64,000 bases of DNA from Pseudomonas azotoformans (GCF_900103345.1 NZ_LT629702.1:434001-498000), one strand, 5' to 3'. Counted from the first letter of the stretch, positions 37,994 to 48,181 are shown. Made by a program: numbers and translations. The notes: a model not told the origin generated them from the sequence alone.

Positions 37994-38932
37994 ATGTCCT
38001 ACCCAGAAAGCAAACTCAACGGTCTGATCGGTTTCGCCCAAGCGGCAAAAGTGACAGGTGGCTGGTCCGGCCCTGTGGTCAGTATCACCACCCTTGATCA
38101 ACTCAAGGCCAATATCGGCGACACCACCCCACGGGTACTGGTGATCAACAGTAATATCTCGGCGTCGAGCCTGACCAAAGTCAACATGGGCGCCAACAAG
38201 ACACTGATTGGCTCGTTCCAGAACCGTACCCTGGAGAATATTCACCTGCGTGCAACGGCGCAGTCGCAGAACATCATTCTGCAGAATCTTATCTTCAAGC
38301 ATTCGGCAAGTATCAAGGCCAATGACGATATCCAGGTCTACTTGAACTACGGCAGCAAGTATTGGATCGACCATTGCTCTTTCGTCGGGCACAGCTGGTC
38401 CACCACGGACGGTAGCGAAGATAAACTACTGTATATCGGGGAAAAGGCCGATTATGCCACCATCAGCAACTGCTTCTTTGGCAGCCATAAGTATGGTCTG
38501 ATCTTCGGTCACCCGGCTGATGATAATAATGCCGCGTTCAATGGTTACCCGCACCTGACGCTGTGCCATAACCGCTTCGACAATATGGAAGTGCGTGCGC
38601 CTGGCTTGATGCGTTACGGTTATTTTCATGTGTACAACAACTACATCAATAACTTTCACCTCGGTTTTACCCTGGCACAAAATGCCAATATCCTTTCTGA
38701 AAGTAATTACTTTGGCGAAGGCAGCCAGAATAAAGGCATGTTGGATGACAAGGGCAACGGGACCTTCACCGACATCAACAGTGTGCCGCCAATCACTAAT
38801 CAGAAGTCGCCCAAGGCGCAGTGGACGGCCTCATCCAACTATGGCTATACCTTGAAGACCGCCGCACAAGCCAAGGATTTTACCCAGAAGAATGCCGGCG
38901 CCCAGCCGGTTGCACTGGTCTTTGGTAGTTGA
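37994..38932 (+). CDS. pnl: Pectin lyase (PL1 family), SOS-type
   Basis: 312-residue polysaccharide lyase of family 1, cleaving methyl-esterified pectin by beta-elimination. Diagnostic segments: YWIDHCSFVGHSWS, then IGEKADYATISNCFF, YPHLTLCHNRFDN and RAPGLMRYGYFHVYNNYI. As I remember them, Pectobacterium and P. marginalis PnlA are nearly the same length, share the MxYPxxxLxGLIGFAxAAKVTGG start and lack a signal peptide, like this protein, and are induced by DNA damage. GAGAGGGAA precedes the ATG. The upstream LexA box and terminator fit that regulation. Release probably accompanies lysis or another route, not Sec. Confidence 0.9.
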   Translation: MSYPESKLNGLIGFAQAAKVTGGWSGPVVSITTLDQLKANIGDTTPRVLVINSNISASSLTKVNMGANKTLIGSFQNRTLENIHLRATAQSQNIILQNLIFKHSASIKANDDIQVYLNYGSKYWIDHCSFVGHSWSTTDGSEDKLLYIGEKADYATISNCFFGSHKYGLIFGHPADDNNAAFNGYPHLTLCHNRFDNMEVRAPGLMRYGYFHVYNNYINNFHLGFTLAQNANILSESNYFGEGSQNKGMLDDKGNGTFTDINSVPPITNQKSPKAQWTASSNYGYTLKTAAQAKDFTQKNAGAQPVALVFGS

Positions 38933-38972
38933 TTAGCTAGCTTTCTACTTAGTGATCACTTAATGCGGGTGC

Positions 38973-39005
38973 CACTGTATTTATATCAAGGATATAAATA
39001 CAGTG
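38973..39005. repeat. Perfect 15-bp inverted repeat between pnl and lsc
   Basis: CACTGTATTTATATC - AAG - GATATAAATACAGTG. It is strong enough for a cruciform or RNA hairpin but is not followed by a T tract. It could end pnl mRNA, protect a 3' end, or be a protein site upstream of lsc. A small palindrome AGTGATCACT lies at 38951-38960. Confidence 0.6.
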
Positions 39006-39183
39006 ATGGCCTTTCTAATCTAAATAATTCTTCATGTTGCGACAGGCAGACTTCCATGTTAAACCTTGTTTCGCACTTGCAGAGCCAACTATCCCTTGCT
39101 CTTTCAGTCACCATTAAGTTGCTGGCTGTCATGTGCTATTTAATCTTCGCTTGTCACTTAAGCGTCAGTAAAAGGACATCATC

Positions 39184-40434
39184 ATGAAACATGCGAATCA
39201 CACACCCACTCGCTGGACACGGGCCGATGCGCTGAAAGTTAATGAGAATGACCCGACGACGACACAGCCGTTAGTGAGTCCTGACTTTCCTGTCATGAGT
39301 GACACGGTCTTTATCTGGGACACCATGCCCTTGCGTGAACTGGATGGCACGGTGGTATCGGTCAATGGCTGGTCAGTGATCTTCACCCTGACGGCTGATC
39401 GTCGCCCCCATGATCCACAATTCATCAACGCCGATGGCCGTTACGACATCAAGCGCGACTGGGAAGACCGCCATGGTCATGCGCGTATCTGCTACTGGTA
39501 CTCGCGCACCGGCAAGGACTGGATCTTCGGCGGTCGTGTCATGGCCGAAGGAGTTTCGCCGACCACGCGTGAATGGGCGGGCACACCGATCCTGCTGAAT
39601 AACAACGGTGATATCGACCTGTATTACACCTGCGTCACACCGGGCGCCACCATTGCCAAAGTCAGGGGCCAGGTGGTCACCTCGGATACCGGCGTGACCC
39701 TGCGGGGCTTTGATCAGGTCAAATCGTTGTTTGATGCCGACGGTATCTATTACCAAACCGAAGCGCAGAATTCGACTTGGAACTTTCGCGATCCCAGCCC
39801 CTTTATCGATCCAAAAGATGGCAGGTTGTACATGGTGTTCGAAGGCAACGTTGCCGGCGAGCGGGGTACGCACGAAGTAGGCCCGAATGAAATAGGCCTG
39901 GTGCCGCCTGGGCATGAAGATGTCGGCGGTGCGCGTTATCAGGTCGGCTGCATCGGCATTGCGGTGGCCAAAGACCTCAACGGTGACGAGTGGGAGATTT
40001 TGCCACCGCTGGTGACCGCCGTTGGTGTGAACGACCAGACCGAACGGCCGCACTATGTGTTCCAGGACAACAAATACTACCTGTTCACCATCAGTCACAA
40101 GTTCACCTACGCGGACGGCGTGACGGGCCCGGATGGCGTGTATGGTTTCGTCAGCGACCGGCTGCTCGGCCCTTACACACCGATGAATGCGTCCGGCCTG
40201 GTGCTCGGCAATCCGCCTTCGCAGCCCTTCCAGACATACTCCCACTGCGTGATGCCCAACGGCCTGGTGACGTCGTTTATCGACAGCGTGCCCACCACGG
40301 GCGATGACTACCGTATCGGCGGCACCGAAGCGCCGACGGTCAGGATCGTGTTGAAGGGTGATCGTTCGTTTGTGCAGGAGGCTTATGACTATGGCTACAT
40401 CCCGGCGATGCGCGATGTGGTGTTGAGCCAGTGA
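39184..40434 (+). CDS. lsc: Levansucrase (GH68)
   Basis: 416-residue glycoside hydrolase family 68 enzyme that splits sucrose and builds levan. The family catalytic triad is present: nucleophile Asp46 in FIWDTMPL, Asp193 of the RDP motif (NFRDPSPF), and acid/base Glu277 in DQTERPHYV. It closely matches P. syringae and Erwinia Lsc; the short N-terminus before [15 protein letters not shown] is like LscA rather than the extended LscB/LscC form. No Sec signal, as for other Gram-negative Lsc proteins, which are exported without cleavage. The ~250-bp leader region has no clear regulator site beyond the inverted repeat. Confidence 0.93.
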   Translation: MKHANHTPTRWTRADALKVNENDPTTTQPLVSPDFPVMSDTVFIWDTMPLRELDGTVVSVNGWSVIFTLTADRRPHDPQFINADGRYDIKRDWEDRHGHARICYWYSRTGKDWIFGGRVMAEGVSPTTREWAGTPILLNNNGDIDLYYTCVTPGATIAKVRGQVVTSDTGVTLRGFDQVKSLFDADGIYYQTEAQNSTWNFRDPSPFIDPKDGRLYMVFEGNVAGERGTHEVGPNEIGLVPPGHEDVGGARYQVGCIGIAVAKDLNGDEWEILPPLVTAVGVNDQTERPHYVFQDNKYYLFTISHKFTYADGVTGPDGVYGFVSDRLLGPYTPMNASGLVLGNPPSQPFQTYSHCVMPNGLVTSFIDSVPTTGDDYRIGGTEAPTVRIVLKGDRSFVQEAYDYGYIPAMRDVVLSQ

Positions 40435-40480
40435 CTGCCGTGCAATCGTCAGCCTGATTCATCAGGTGTAAACCGATGCC

Positions 40481-40512
40481 CATGTGGGAGGGGGCCTGCC
40501 TCCTCCCACATG
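40481..40512. repeat. Short REP-type hairpin after lsc
   Basis: CATGTGGGAGG...CCTCCCACATG, a compact REP palindrome between convergent lsc and xylH; probably serves as a transcription end for either side. Confidence 0.65.
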
Positions 40513-40524
40513 TGTCCTGCGTGC

Positions 40525-41661
40525 CTACCTGCGACCTGTGCGGGTACTCACATCCACCCAAACCGCCAACACCAGAATGCTGCCCTTCACGATCATCTGC
40601 CAGTAACTGTCCACATCCAGCATCGACATGCCGTTATCCAGGCTGGTAATCACCAGCGCCCCGAGCAACGCGCCGTACACCGTGCCCGACCCGCCGCGCA
40701 TCGATGTGCCGCCAATAAAGCACGCGGCGATGGCATCCAATTCGCCCATGCTGCCCGCCGACGGCGAGCCCGCAGCCAGGCGCGCAGTGTTGACCAACCC
40801 AGCGAGCGCACACATCACGCCCATGATGCCGAAGATCCACAGCTTCACCGCCTGCACGTTGATGCCCGACAGGCGCGTGGCTTCCATATTGCTGCCCACC
40901 GCATACACCCGGCGGCCGAACACGGTCTGGCTGGTGACGTAGCTGAATACGCCGAGCAGCACCAGCAACAGCAGTACCGGCACAGGGATACCGTCGTAGC
41001 TGTTGAGGGTGGTGACGAACCCGGCCAGCACCGCGCCGATCACCACCACGCGCAGCACATCACGCACCAATGAATGCGCAGCCAGGCCATGCAGTGCGCG
41101 GTTGCGCCGTTGTTTCCAGGTGAGGAGCAGGGTCAGCGCAAACAGCAAGACACCGAGGCCGATCCCGACCGAATGCGGCAAATACCCTTGGCCCACATAC
41201 ACCAAGGACGGCGACACCGGCGCAATGGTGGTGCCACCGGTGATCCCCAGCAGAATCCCGCGAAACGCCAGCATCCCACCCAGGCCGACGATAAACGACG
41301 GGATGCGCAGGTAGGCCGTCATGTAGCCGTTGGCCAACCCGATCATCAAGCCGCACAGGGCAACCAGACTCAGATTCGCCAACAACGGTATGTGATAAAC
41401 CACATCCAGGATCGCCGCCAACCCGCCCAGCAGTCCCAGCAACGAGCCCACCGACAAATCGATCTCGCCGCTGATGATCACCAGCACCATGCCGCACGCC
41501 AGAATCCCGGTGATCGACATCTGCCGCAGCAGGTTGGACAGGTTGCGCGGCGTGAGGAAGCCACCCTCGGTCTGCCAACTGAAAAACAACCAGATCACCG
41601 CCACGGCGATCACCAGGGCAAGCATTTTGTAGCGGGTAAACAGCTGTTTGAGCTGATTCAT
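40525..41661 (-). CDS. xylH: Xylose ABC transporter permease
   Basis: 378-residue inner-membrane permease of the RbsC/XylH class with about ten to eleven helices; ISGEIDLSVGSLLGLLGGLA, RIPSFIVGLGGMLAFRG and CFIGGTSMRGGSGTV are family hallmarks. Its ATG directly abuts the xylG stop. Last gene of xylA-xylF-xylG-xylH. Transports D-xylose with XylF and XylG. Confidence 0.92.
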   Translation of the reverse strand: MNQLKQLFTRYKMLALVIAVAVIWLFFSWQTEGGFLTPRNLSNLLRQMSITGILACGMVLVIISGEIDLSVGSLLGLLGGLAAILDVVYHIPLLANLSLVALCGLMIGLANGYMTAYLRIPSFIVGLGGMLAFRGILLGITGGTTIAPVSPSLVYVGQGYLPHSVGIGLGVLLFALTLLLTWKQRRNRALHGLAAHSLVRDVLRVVVIGAVLAGFVTTLNSYDGIPVPVLLLLVLLGVFSYVTSQTVFGRRVYAVGSNMEATRLSGINVQAVKLWIFGIMGVMCALAGLVNTARLAAGSPSAGSMGELDAIAACFIGGTSMRGGSGTVYGALLGALVITSLDNGMSMLDVDSYWQMIVKGSILVLAVWVDVSTRTGRR

Positions 41662-43209
41662 CTACGCGGTCTTCCGATCATTATTATTGTGTTGGCTGAG
41701 CGCCGCGGCGAGCACCTGTTCCTGGGTGAGTCCCTCGTTGATGAAGTCGCCGCGCAACTGGCCGTCGCCGATCACCAGCACGCGGTTGGACACGCCGAGC
41801 ACTTCGGCCAGTTCCGAGGAGACCATGATGATCGACACCCCCTCGGCCGCCAGCGCGCCCATCAATTTGTAGATCTCATACTTGGCGCCCACGTCCACGC
41901 CGCGTGTGGGTTCATCGAGGATCAGCACGCGGGGCTTGGCCATCAGCATTTTTGCCAGCACGGCCTTTTGCTGGTTGCCACCGGACAGGCTGGTGATCGG
42001 CAGGAACGGACTGGCGGTCTTGAGGTGCAGGCGCACGATCTGCTGATCGATGCTGCCCAGTTCGGCTTCGGCGTCGATGCGCGTCAGGTGGGCGTAGGTG
42101 TCGAGCACCGCCAGGGTGATGTTCTGGCCCACGCCGAAGTCGGGGATGATGCCCTGGCGCTTGCGGTCCTCGGGCACCATGCACAGCCCGGCGCGGATCG
42201 ATTTGAGCGGGGTGCGCGTGTCGATCAGCTGGCCGTCTAGCCACACCTCGGCGCTGTAGCGGCCGGGGTAGGCGCCGAACAGCGCCGACACCAGTTCCGT
42301 GCGCCCGGCGCCGACCAACCCGGCAATGCCGAGGATTTCTCCGCGCTTGAGCACAAAGGACACATCGTCCACGCGCTTGCGCCTGGGGTTGTCGACGTCG
42401 TAGCAGGTGACGTTGCGCGCCTCGAAAATCACCTCGCCTACCGCATGGGGTGCGGTGGGGTAGAGGTTGCTCATCTCGCGGCCGACCATTTGGGTGATGA
42501 TCTGCGCAATGTCCATGTCGGCCATGGCGGTGGTCGCGATGTGCTTGCCGTCGCGGATCACCGCAACGGTGTCGCATACCGCCGCCACTTCGTCGAGCTT
42601 GTGGGAGATGTACACGCAGGCCACGCCCTTGGCCTTGAGGCCGCGGATGATGTCCAGCAGCACCTCGATTTCCGAGCGGGTCAGGGCCGAGGAGGGCTCG
42701 TCGAGAATCAGCAGTCGCGCCTGTTTGTTCAGGGCCTTGGCGATTTCCACCAGCTGCTGGTAACCGCCGCCGTACTGCGACACCGGCAGCGCCACGTTCA
42801 TGTCCGGCACCTTGAGCTCGCGCATCAAAGCCTCGGCACGGTGGAACATCGCCGGGTAGTTCATGCGCCCACCCGGCAGGGTCAGTTCATGGCCCATGAA
42901 GATGTTTTCGGCCACCGACAGGTCGGGCACCAGGGTCAGTTCCTGGTGGATGATCACGATGCCGGCGGCCTCGGTCTCGCTGATCGACTGGGCCTTGAGC
43001 GGCTGCCCGTCCCAGAGGATCTCGCCGTCCCAGGTGCCGTGGGGATAGACCGCCGACAGCACCTTCATCAAGGTGGATTTACCGGCCCCGTTCTCGCCGC
43101 ACAGGCCGACGCATTCCCCCGGCCGCACCTTGATATCGATGCCGTCCAGCGCGTTGACCCCGCCAAAGCGTTTGACGATGCCGTTCATTTGCAGCAGGTA
43201 GTCGGACAT
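41662..43209 (-). CDS. xylG: Xylose ABC transporter ATP-binding protein
   Basis: 515 residues with two fused nucleotide-binding domains: Walker [10 protein letters not shown] in the first half, and a degenerate second P-loop (GLVGAGRTE) with a full signature LSGGNQQK and Walker [13 protein letters not shown] in the second, as in RbsA/XylG. The ATG at 43209 is preferred to a GTG at 43218 that overlaps the xylF stop. Energises xylose uptake. Confidence 0.92.
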   Translation of the reverse strand: MSDYLLQMNGIVKRFGGVNALDGIDIKVRPGECVGLCGENGAGKSTLMKVLSAVYPHGTWDGEILWDGQPLKAQSISETEAAGIVIIHQELTLVPDLSVAENIFMGHELTLPGGRMNYPAMFHRAEALMRELKVPDMNVALPVSQYGGGYQQLVEIAKALNKQARLLILDEPSSALTRSEIEVLLDIIRGLKAKGVACVYISHKLDEVAAVCDTVAVIRDGKHIATTAMADMDIAQIITQMVGREMSNLYPTAPHAVGEVIFEARNVTCYDVDNPRRKRVDDVSFVLKRGEILGIAGLVGAGRTELVSALFGAYPGRYSAEVWLDGQLIDTRTPLKSIRAGLCMVPEDRKRQGIIPDFGVGQNITLAVLDTYAHLTRIDAEAELGSIDQQIVRLHLKTASPFLPITSLSGGNQQKAVLAKMLMAKPRVLILDEPTRGVDVGAKYEIYKLMGALAAEGVSIIMVSSELAEVLGVSNRVLVIGDGQLRGDFINEGLTQEQVLAAALSQHNNNDRKTA

Positions 43210-43214
43210 GGCGG

Positions 43215-44207
43215 TCACTGCCCGGCAATCTGCTCTTTGGTGTAGAACCCGTCTTTCTCCAACAGGTCGATATTGGCCTTGGTCAGCGGGGTCGGGGTGA
43301 GCAGGATGGTGTCGACCTGTTTGCTGCCATTGTCGTACTGCGAGCTGTAGGTGGGTTTCTCGTTACGTGCCAGTTGCACCGAGAGTTTGGCGGCTTCGGT
43401 GGCGATCAGCTTGAGCGGCTTGTACACGGTCATGGTCTGGGTGCCGTCGATCACCCGCTTGATGGCCGCGAGGTCGGCGTCCTGGCCGGAGATTGGCACC
43501 TTGCCCGCCAGTTTCTGCGCGGCCAGGGCCTGGATCGCGCCGCCGGCGGTGGCGTCGTTGGAGGCGACGATGGCGTCGATCTTGTTGTTATTGCGGGTCA
43601 GGGCATTCTCCACGATGCTCAGGGCCTCGGTGGGGTTCCATTCCTTCACCCATTGCTGCCCAACCACCTTGATATCGCCCTTGTCGATGGCCGGTTGCAG
43701 CACCTTCATCTGGCCTTCGCGCAGCACCTTGGCGTTGTTGTCGGTGGGCGCGCCGCCGAGCAGGAAGTAGTTGCCCTTGGGTGCCGCTTGCAGCACGCCG
43801 CTGGCCTGCATTTCGCCGACTTTTTCGTTATCGAAGGATATGTAGGCGTCGATGTCAGCATTCAGGATCAGGCGGTCATAGGACACCACCTTGATCCCGG
43901 CTTTCTTGGCTTCGGCCACGGCGTTGGTGAGCACGGTGGCGTTGAACGGCACGATGACGATCACATCGACGCCACGGGAGATCAGGTTTTCGATCTGCGA
44001 GATCTGTTTTTGCTCGTTGGCATCGGCCGATTGCACGAAGACCTTGGCGTCGAGTTTCTCTGCGGCGGCGACGAAGTAATCACGGTCGCGGGACCAGCGT
44101 TCCAGCCGCAGGTCATCGATGGAAAAACCGATCTTAGGGTGGGCTGAGTCGGCCATGACCGGCAGGGTGAGCAGGGCCAGGGCAGTGGCGATGAGGGTGC
44201 GTTTCAT
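43215..44207 (-). CDS. xylF: D-xylose periplasmic binding protein
   Basis: 330 residues: signal peptide ending about VMADS, then [21 protein letters not shown], the XylF-specific start (E..RDRD). [19 protein letters not shown] and [15 protein letters not shown] are sugar-contact regions of the family. The ATG at 44207 gives the right signal peptide; open frame upstream lies in REP sequence. Separated from xylA by a 279-bp REPIN-filled gap. Confidence 0.93.
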   Translation of the reverse strand: MKRTLIATALALLTLPVMADSAHPKIGFSIDDLRLERWSRDRDYFVAAAEKLDAKVFVQSADANEQKQISQIENLISRGVDVIVIVPFNATVLTNAVAEAKKAGIKVVSYDRLILNADIDAYISFDNEKVGEMQASGVLQAAPKGNYFLLGGAPTDNNAKVLREGQMKVLQPAIDKGDIKVVGQQWVKEWNPTEALSIVENALTRNNNKIDAIVASNDATAGGAIQALAAQKLAGKVPISGQDADLAAIKRVIDGTQTMTVYKPLKLIATEAAKLSVQLARNEKPTYSSQYDNGSKQVDTILLTPTPLTKANIDLLEKDGFYTKEQIAGQ

Positions 44208-44256
44208 GGTTGTGCGTCCTTTTATTGTTGTTGGAAAGACTCTAGGCAAACACCGT

Positions 44257-44486
44257 ACTTGTGGCGATGACGCTTGTTGTGGCGAGCGGGCTTGTTGTGG
44301 TGAGCATGCTTTTTTGTGGTGAGCGGGCTTGCCCCGCGTTGGGCTGCGAAGCAGCCCCAAAACCAGGCACCTCCGTATGTCAGGTAAAAACACATCGCCT
44401 GTAATGGGGCCGCTTCGCGCCCCAACGCGGGGCAAGCCCGCTCACCACAGGGTGCGGCAGCCACCACAAGCCCGCATGCCACACAG
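44257..44486. repeat. REPIN with decayed 18-nt ladders on both arms (xylA-xylF gap)
   Basis: The central REPIN has GAGCGGGCTTGCCCCGCGTT on the left and its complement on the right. Left of it are repeats of about 18 nt: CTTGTTGTGGCGAGCGGG (44273-44290), CTTGTTGTGGTGAGCATG (44291-44308) and a 19-nt copy (44309-44327), plus a partial one before. Right of it are CAAGCCCGCTCACCACAG (44433-44450) and two diverged 18-mers reaching 44486, the base next to the xylA stop. Confidence 0.75.
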
Positions 44487-45803
44487 TCACCGATAGATAA
44501 AACGGTTGACGATACCTTCCAGCATCTCCTGCCTACCACTCACCGCCTGCGGGTTCAGCTCATGGGTGAAGGCATGCTCGGCCAGCGACTCCAGGCTGAA
44601 TTCACCCGCCAGCACCGCTTGGCCCAGCGGCTGTTGCCAGCCGGCGTAACGCTGGTCCTTGAACTGCTGCAACCGATCGTTTTCAACCATGGCCGCCGCC
44701 CGCTCCAGCGCCAGCGCCAGCACATCCATCGCCGCCACATGCCCGTGGAACAGGTCCACCTCATCAAGGCTCTGGCGGCGTACCTTGGAATCGAAATTGT
44801 AGCCGCCATTCTTGAACCCCCCGGCCTTGAGGATTTCATAGGTGGCCAGGGTCATTTCCTCGACGCTGTTGGGGAACTGGTCGGTGTCCCAGCCGTTCTG
44901 CGGGTCGCCACGGTTGGCGTCGATGCTGCCGAAAATCCCCAGGGACACGGCAGTGGCGATCTCATGATGAAAACTGTGCCCGGCCAGGGTCGCGTGGTTG
45001 GCCTCGATGTTCACCTTGATCTCATGCTCCAGGCCGAACTCATGCAGGAAGCCAAACACCGTGGCGCTGTCGTAATCGTATTGGTGCTTGGTCGGCTCCT
45101 GGGGCTTGGGCTCGATCAGCAGGTCGCCGGTGAAGCCGATCTTGTGTTTGTGTTCCACCACCATGCGCATAAAGCGCCCGAGCTGTTCGCGTTCGCGCTT
45201 GAGGTCGGTGTTGAGCAGGGTTTCATAGCCTTCACGACCGCCCCACAGCACATAGTTGGCACCCTTGAGCCGCAGCGTCGCGTTCATCGCACTGAACACC
45301 TGGGCGGCGGCGTAGGCAAACACCTCCGGGTCCGGGTTGCTCGCGGCGCCGGCGGCAAAGCGCGGGTTGCTGAAGCAGTTGGCGGTGCCCCACAGCAGCT
45401 GGATGCCGGTCTGTTCCTGATGCTGTTCCAGGTGGTCAACCATCTGCGCAAAGTGGTGGCGGTATTCCTTGAGGGAGCTGCCTTCGGGGGCGACATCCGT
45501 GTCGTGAAAGCTGTAGTAGTCGATGCCCAGCTTGGAGAAAAACTCGAAGGCCGCGTCCGCCTTGCCGATGGCCAGCTCCATCGGCTCGCCACTGCGCTGC
45601 CATGGCCGCTTGAAGGTGCCCACGCCAAACATATCCGCCCCTGGCCAGACGAAAGTGTGCCAATAACAGGCCGCCATGCGCAGGTGCTCGCGCATCGGTT
45701 TGCCGAGGATGATTTTATTGGCGTCGTAATGGCGAAAGGCGAGGGGAGAGTTGCTGCTGGGGCCTTCGAAGCGAACCTTCTCGACACCGGGGAAGTACGG
45801 CAT
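44487..45803 (-). CDS. xylA: Xylose isomerase
   Basis: 438-residue class II xylose isomerase, TIM barrel, converting D-xylose to D-xylulose with two divalent metals. Catalytic region FSFHDTD-like segment ([13 protein letters not shown]), [25 protein letters not shown] for metal ligands, and [21 protein letters not shown]. It begins the xyl operon and is divergent from xylR. No xylulokinase gene is found in the window. Confidence 0.95.
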   Translation of the reverse strand: MPYFPGVEKVRFEGPSSNSPLAFRHYDANKIILGKPMREHLRMAACYWHTFVWPGADMFGVGTFKRPWQRSGEPMELAIGKADAAFEFFSKLGIDYYSFHDTDVAPEGSSLKEYRHHFAQMVDHLEQHQEQTGIQLLWGTANCFSNPRFAAGAASNPDPEVFAYAAAQVFSAMNATLRLKGANYVLWGGREGYETLLNTDLKREREQLGRFMRMVVEHKHKIGFTGDLLIEPKPQEPTKHQYDYDSATVFGFLHEFGLEHEIKVNIEANHATLAGHSFHHEIATAVSLGIFGSIDANRGDPQNGWDTDQFPNSVEEMTLATYEILKAGGFKNGGYNFDSKVRRQSLDEVDLFHGHVAAMDVLALALERAAAMVENDRLQQFKDQRYAGWQQPLGQAVLAGEFSLESLAEHAFTHELNPQAVSGRQEMLEGIVNRFIYR

Positions 45804-45867
45804 GGCGTTTTCCTTATTGTTCTTGGCGGTGTCTGGATACTAGCAACGGCACCTGGCCTGCTGATTA

Positions 45868-45898
45868 TGAAAATCACCAAGGGACAGTGCGATTTTGA
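45868..45898. promoter_or_regulatory. Inverted repeat in the xylA-xylR promoter region
   Basis: TGAAAATC (45868-45875) and GATTTTGA (45891-45898... overlapping half) form an inverted pair with a 15-nt gap between the divergent genes. Candidate XylR operator; not a close match to any consensus I can recall. Confidence 0.3.
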
Positions 45899-45942
45899 GT
45901 GGCAGGGTCTAGGCTGTTGCGACCGGCCCCAGGACAACAACA

Positions 45943-47115
45943 ATGAAAACCCTACCGCCCGTGCACCGCATCGCCTTGCTGTTCAACGGCAGCAAAATCT
46001 ACGACCGTGGCATCATCGCCGGCATCGGCAATTACCTGAGCAGCACCCGCGCTTCCTGGGATTTGTTCCTCGAGGAGGACTTCCTGTGCCGCCTCAAAGG
46101 TATCGAGCGCTGGCAGGGCGACGGCATCATTGCCGACTTCGATGACCCGCTGATCGGCGAGGCGCTGGCCGGCAGCAAGGTGCCGGTGGTGGCGGTGGGC
46201 GGATCCTATGAAGATGCACGCGCCTACCCCAAGGGCATCCCCTATGTGGCCACCGACAACGCGGCCTTGATGAAACTGGCCTATGAACATCTGATCGAGG
46301 CCGGTGTGATGCGCTTTGCCTGTTTCAGCCTGCCCGAAGCCCAGGCCAATCGTTGGGCCCAGGAGCGCGAAAAGGCCTTCAAACGCTTGCTGCAACGCGA
46401 TGGCTTGCCGGTGCAGATCTATCGCGGCCTGGGCACCAGCGCGCCGCTCTGGGACAGCGCGGTGGAGCAGCAGATCGCCTGGCTGCAAAGCCTGCCCAAG
46501 CCCATCGGAATTATCGCGGTCACCGACGCCCGCGCCCGGCAACTGCTGCAAGCCTGTCTCACCGCCGGCATCGCGGTGCCGGAAGAGGTGGCGCTGATCG
46601 GTATCGACAACGACCCACTGACCCGCACCCTCACGCGCGTGCCGTTGAGCTCGGTGATCCAGGGCACCGAAACCATGGGCCGCACCGCCGCCGCGCTGTT
46701 GCATCAGATGCTGCATGGCAAGCCTTGCACGGGCACGCAGGTGCTGGTGCCGCCGGATGCGATCAACGTGCAGGCCTCGAGCCTGCACCAACCCTTGGGC
46801 AACCCTTACGTGATGCAGGCGCTGCTGTTTATCCGCCAATACGCCTGCCAGGGCATCAAGACCGCCCAGGTGGCGGCTTATGTCGGGGTGTCGCGTTCAT
46901 CGCTGGAGTCGCACTTTCGCAAGGCGCGCGGGTGCAGCGTGCACGACGAGATCCTGCGCTTCAAACTTGCCAGCGCCGCCAAGGGCTTGCAGGGCAACCA
47001 CCTGGCGATTGCCGATATCGCCCAGCAGTGCGGCTTCAAGTCGGCGCAGTACCTGCACACCGTGTTCCGGCGCGAGTTCGGCTGCACGCCACGGGAATAC
47101 CAGCACAGCCATTAG
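45943..47115 (+). CDS. xylR: Xylose operon regulator
   Basis: 390 residues. The N-terminal two-thirds (about 8-275) is a LacI/periplasmic-binding-like xylose sensor (GIIAGIGNYL, IGIDNDPLTRTL), and the C-terminal ~105 residues an AraC-type DNA-binding domain (VAAYVGVSRSSLESHFRKAR, CGFKSAQYLHTVFRREFGCTP). This architecture and length match E. coli XylR. Divergent from xylA. It should activate xylA and xylFGH when xylose binds. Confidence 0.92.
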   Translation: MKTLPPVHRIALLFNGSKIYDRGIIAGIGNYLSSTRASWDLFLEEDFLCRLKGIERWQGDGIIADFDDPLIGEALAGSKVPVVAVGGSYEDARAYPKGIPYVATDNAALMKLAYEHLIEAGVMRFACFSLPEAQANRWAQEREKAFKRLLQRDGLPVQIYRGLGTSAPLWDSAVEQQIAWLQSLPKPIGIIAVTDARARQLLQACLTAGIAVPEEVALIGIDNDPLTRTLTRVPLSSVIQGTETMGRTAAALLHQMLHGKPCTGTQVLVPPDAINVQASSLHQPLGNPYVMQALLFIRQYACQGIKTAQVAAYVGVSRSSLESHFRKARGCSVHDEILRFKLASAAKGLQGNHLAIADIAQQCGFKSAQYLHTVFRREFGCTPREYQHSH

Positions 47116-47203
47116 AAACTTTGCAGGCATCGCCCATTCGCCGCTGGACTTGCACCGTACAGACTAGGGAGAATGGTTTTTTGTGGCGTAAATGGAAGCT
47201 CCC

Positions 47204-48181
47204 ATGACCGACAGTGCCCAGCGTGCCGCCAGCGACATCGACCTGATGACCGAAGTGGCCATGCTTTATTACCTCGACAACATCACCCAGGAAGCCATTG
47301 CCAAGCGCTTCGACCTGTCGCGGGTCAAGGTCAGCCGCTTGCTCAAGCGCGCCCGTGATGAAGGGGTGGTGGAGGTGCGGGTGTTGCAGCATCCGGCCCT
47401 GAACACGGAGTTGGAGCAGGCGCTGGTCGAGCGCTTCCAGTTGGACCGCGCCTTGATCGCGGTCGACCACGGCGACCCCGACACCCAGCGGTCGGCCGTG
47501 GCCAGCCTGGTCGCCAACTACCTGAACAAGACCCTCAGCGACGGCATGATCGTCGCCGTCGGCATGGGCCGCAACGTGGGCGCCGTGGCCGAGAACGTGT
47601 TCCTGCCGGTGACGCGCAACTGCACCTTTGTGTGCGCCATCGGCGGCTCGCTCAAGGCCGGTGAATACATGAACCCCGACCATATCTGCCGGCGCCTGGC
47701 CCTGCGTTTTGGCGCCGAGAGCGAAACCCTGTACGCCCCGGCCCTGGTGGCCAACCCGGAACTGCGCAGCGTGCTGATCAACAACGACACCGTGCGCTCC
47801 ACCCTCGACCGTGCGCGCCGCGCCGATATCGCCTTGATCGGCATCGGCGACATGAGCGAGAACAGCAACATGGTGCGCATGGGCTGGTTCTCCCCCCAGG
47901 AAATCGCCCAGGCCCGGGTGTCGGGTACAGTCGGTGACATGATGGGCTACGACTTTATCGACATCCACGGCCAACCGGCGGTCAACGCCATGCAGGGCCG
48001 GGTCATCGGCCTGTCGGTACAGGAACTGGTGCGCATTCCCGACGTGGTGGCGATTGCCAGCGAGAACACCAAGGCGGCGGCCACCCTCGGTGCGTTGCGC
48101 TCCGGGGTGATCAACACCCTGGCGACGACCGTGTCGAATGCCTACACGATCCTCGCCCTGGATGATGCAACGCGCCGCTAG
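47204..48181 (+). CDS. SorC/DeoR-type sugar-binding transcriptional regulator
   Basis: 325 residues from the ATG at 47204, which has GGAAG just upstream; an ATG at 47192 would add four residues. N-terminal HTH (YLDNITQEAIAKRFDLSRVK then VSRLLKRARDEG) and a C-terminal sugar-phosphate isomerase-like effector domain (VGMGRNVGAVAENV, IGIGDM). This family, e.g. EryD and SorC, usually regulates polyol or sugar genes. It is convergent with the dhaL-type operon and is the best candidate for its regulator, perhaps acting on the TGATCA sites at 53.4-53.6 kb. Confidence 0.85.
   Translation: MTDSAQRAASDIDLMTEVAMLYYLDNITQEAIAKRFDLSRVKVSRLLKRARDEGVVEVRVLQHPALNTELEQALVERFQLDRALIAVDHGDPDTQRSAVASLVANYLNKTLSDGMIVAVGMGRNVGAVAENVFLPVTRNCTFVCAIGGSLKAGEYMNPDHICRRLALRFGAESETLYAPALVANPELRSVLINNDTVRSTLDRARRADIALIGIGDMSENSNMVRMGWFSPQEIAQARVSGTVGDMMGYDFIDIHGQPAVNAMQGRVIGLSVQELVRIPDVVAIASENTKAAATLGALRSGVINTLATTVSNAYTILALDDATRR

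Noticed and set aside
38951..38960. AGTGATCACT as another copy of the 53.4 kb operator
   Set aside because: Shares only the TGATCA core, lacks the TGATC second half, and the neighbouring genes are unrelated.
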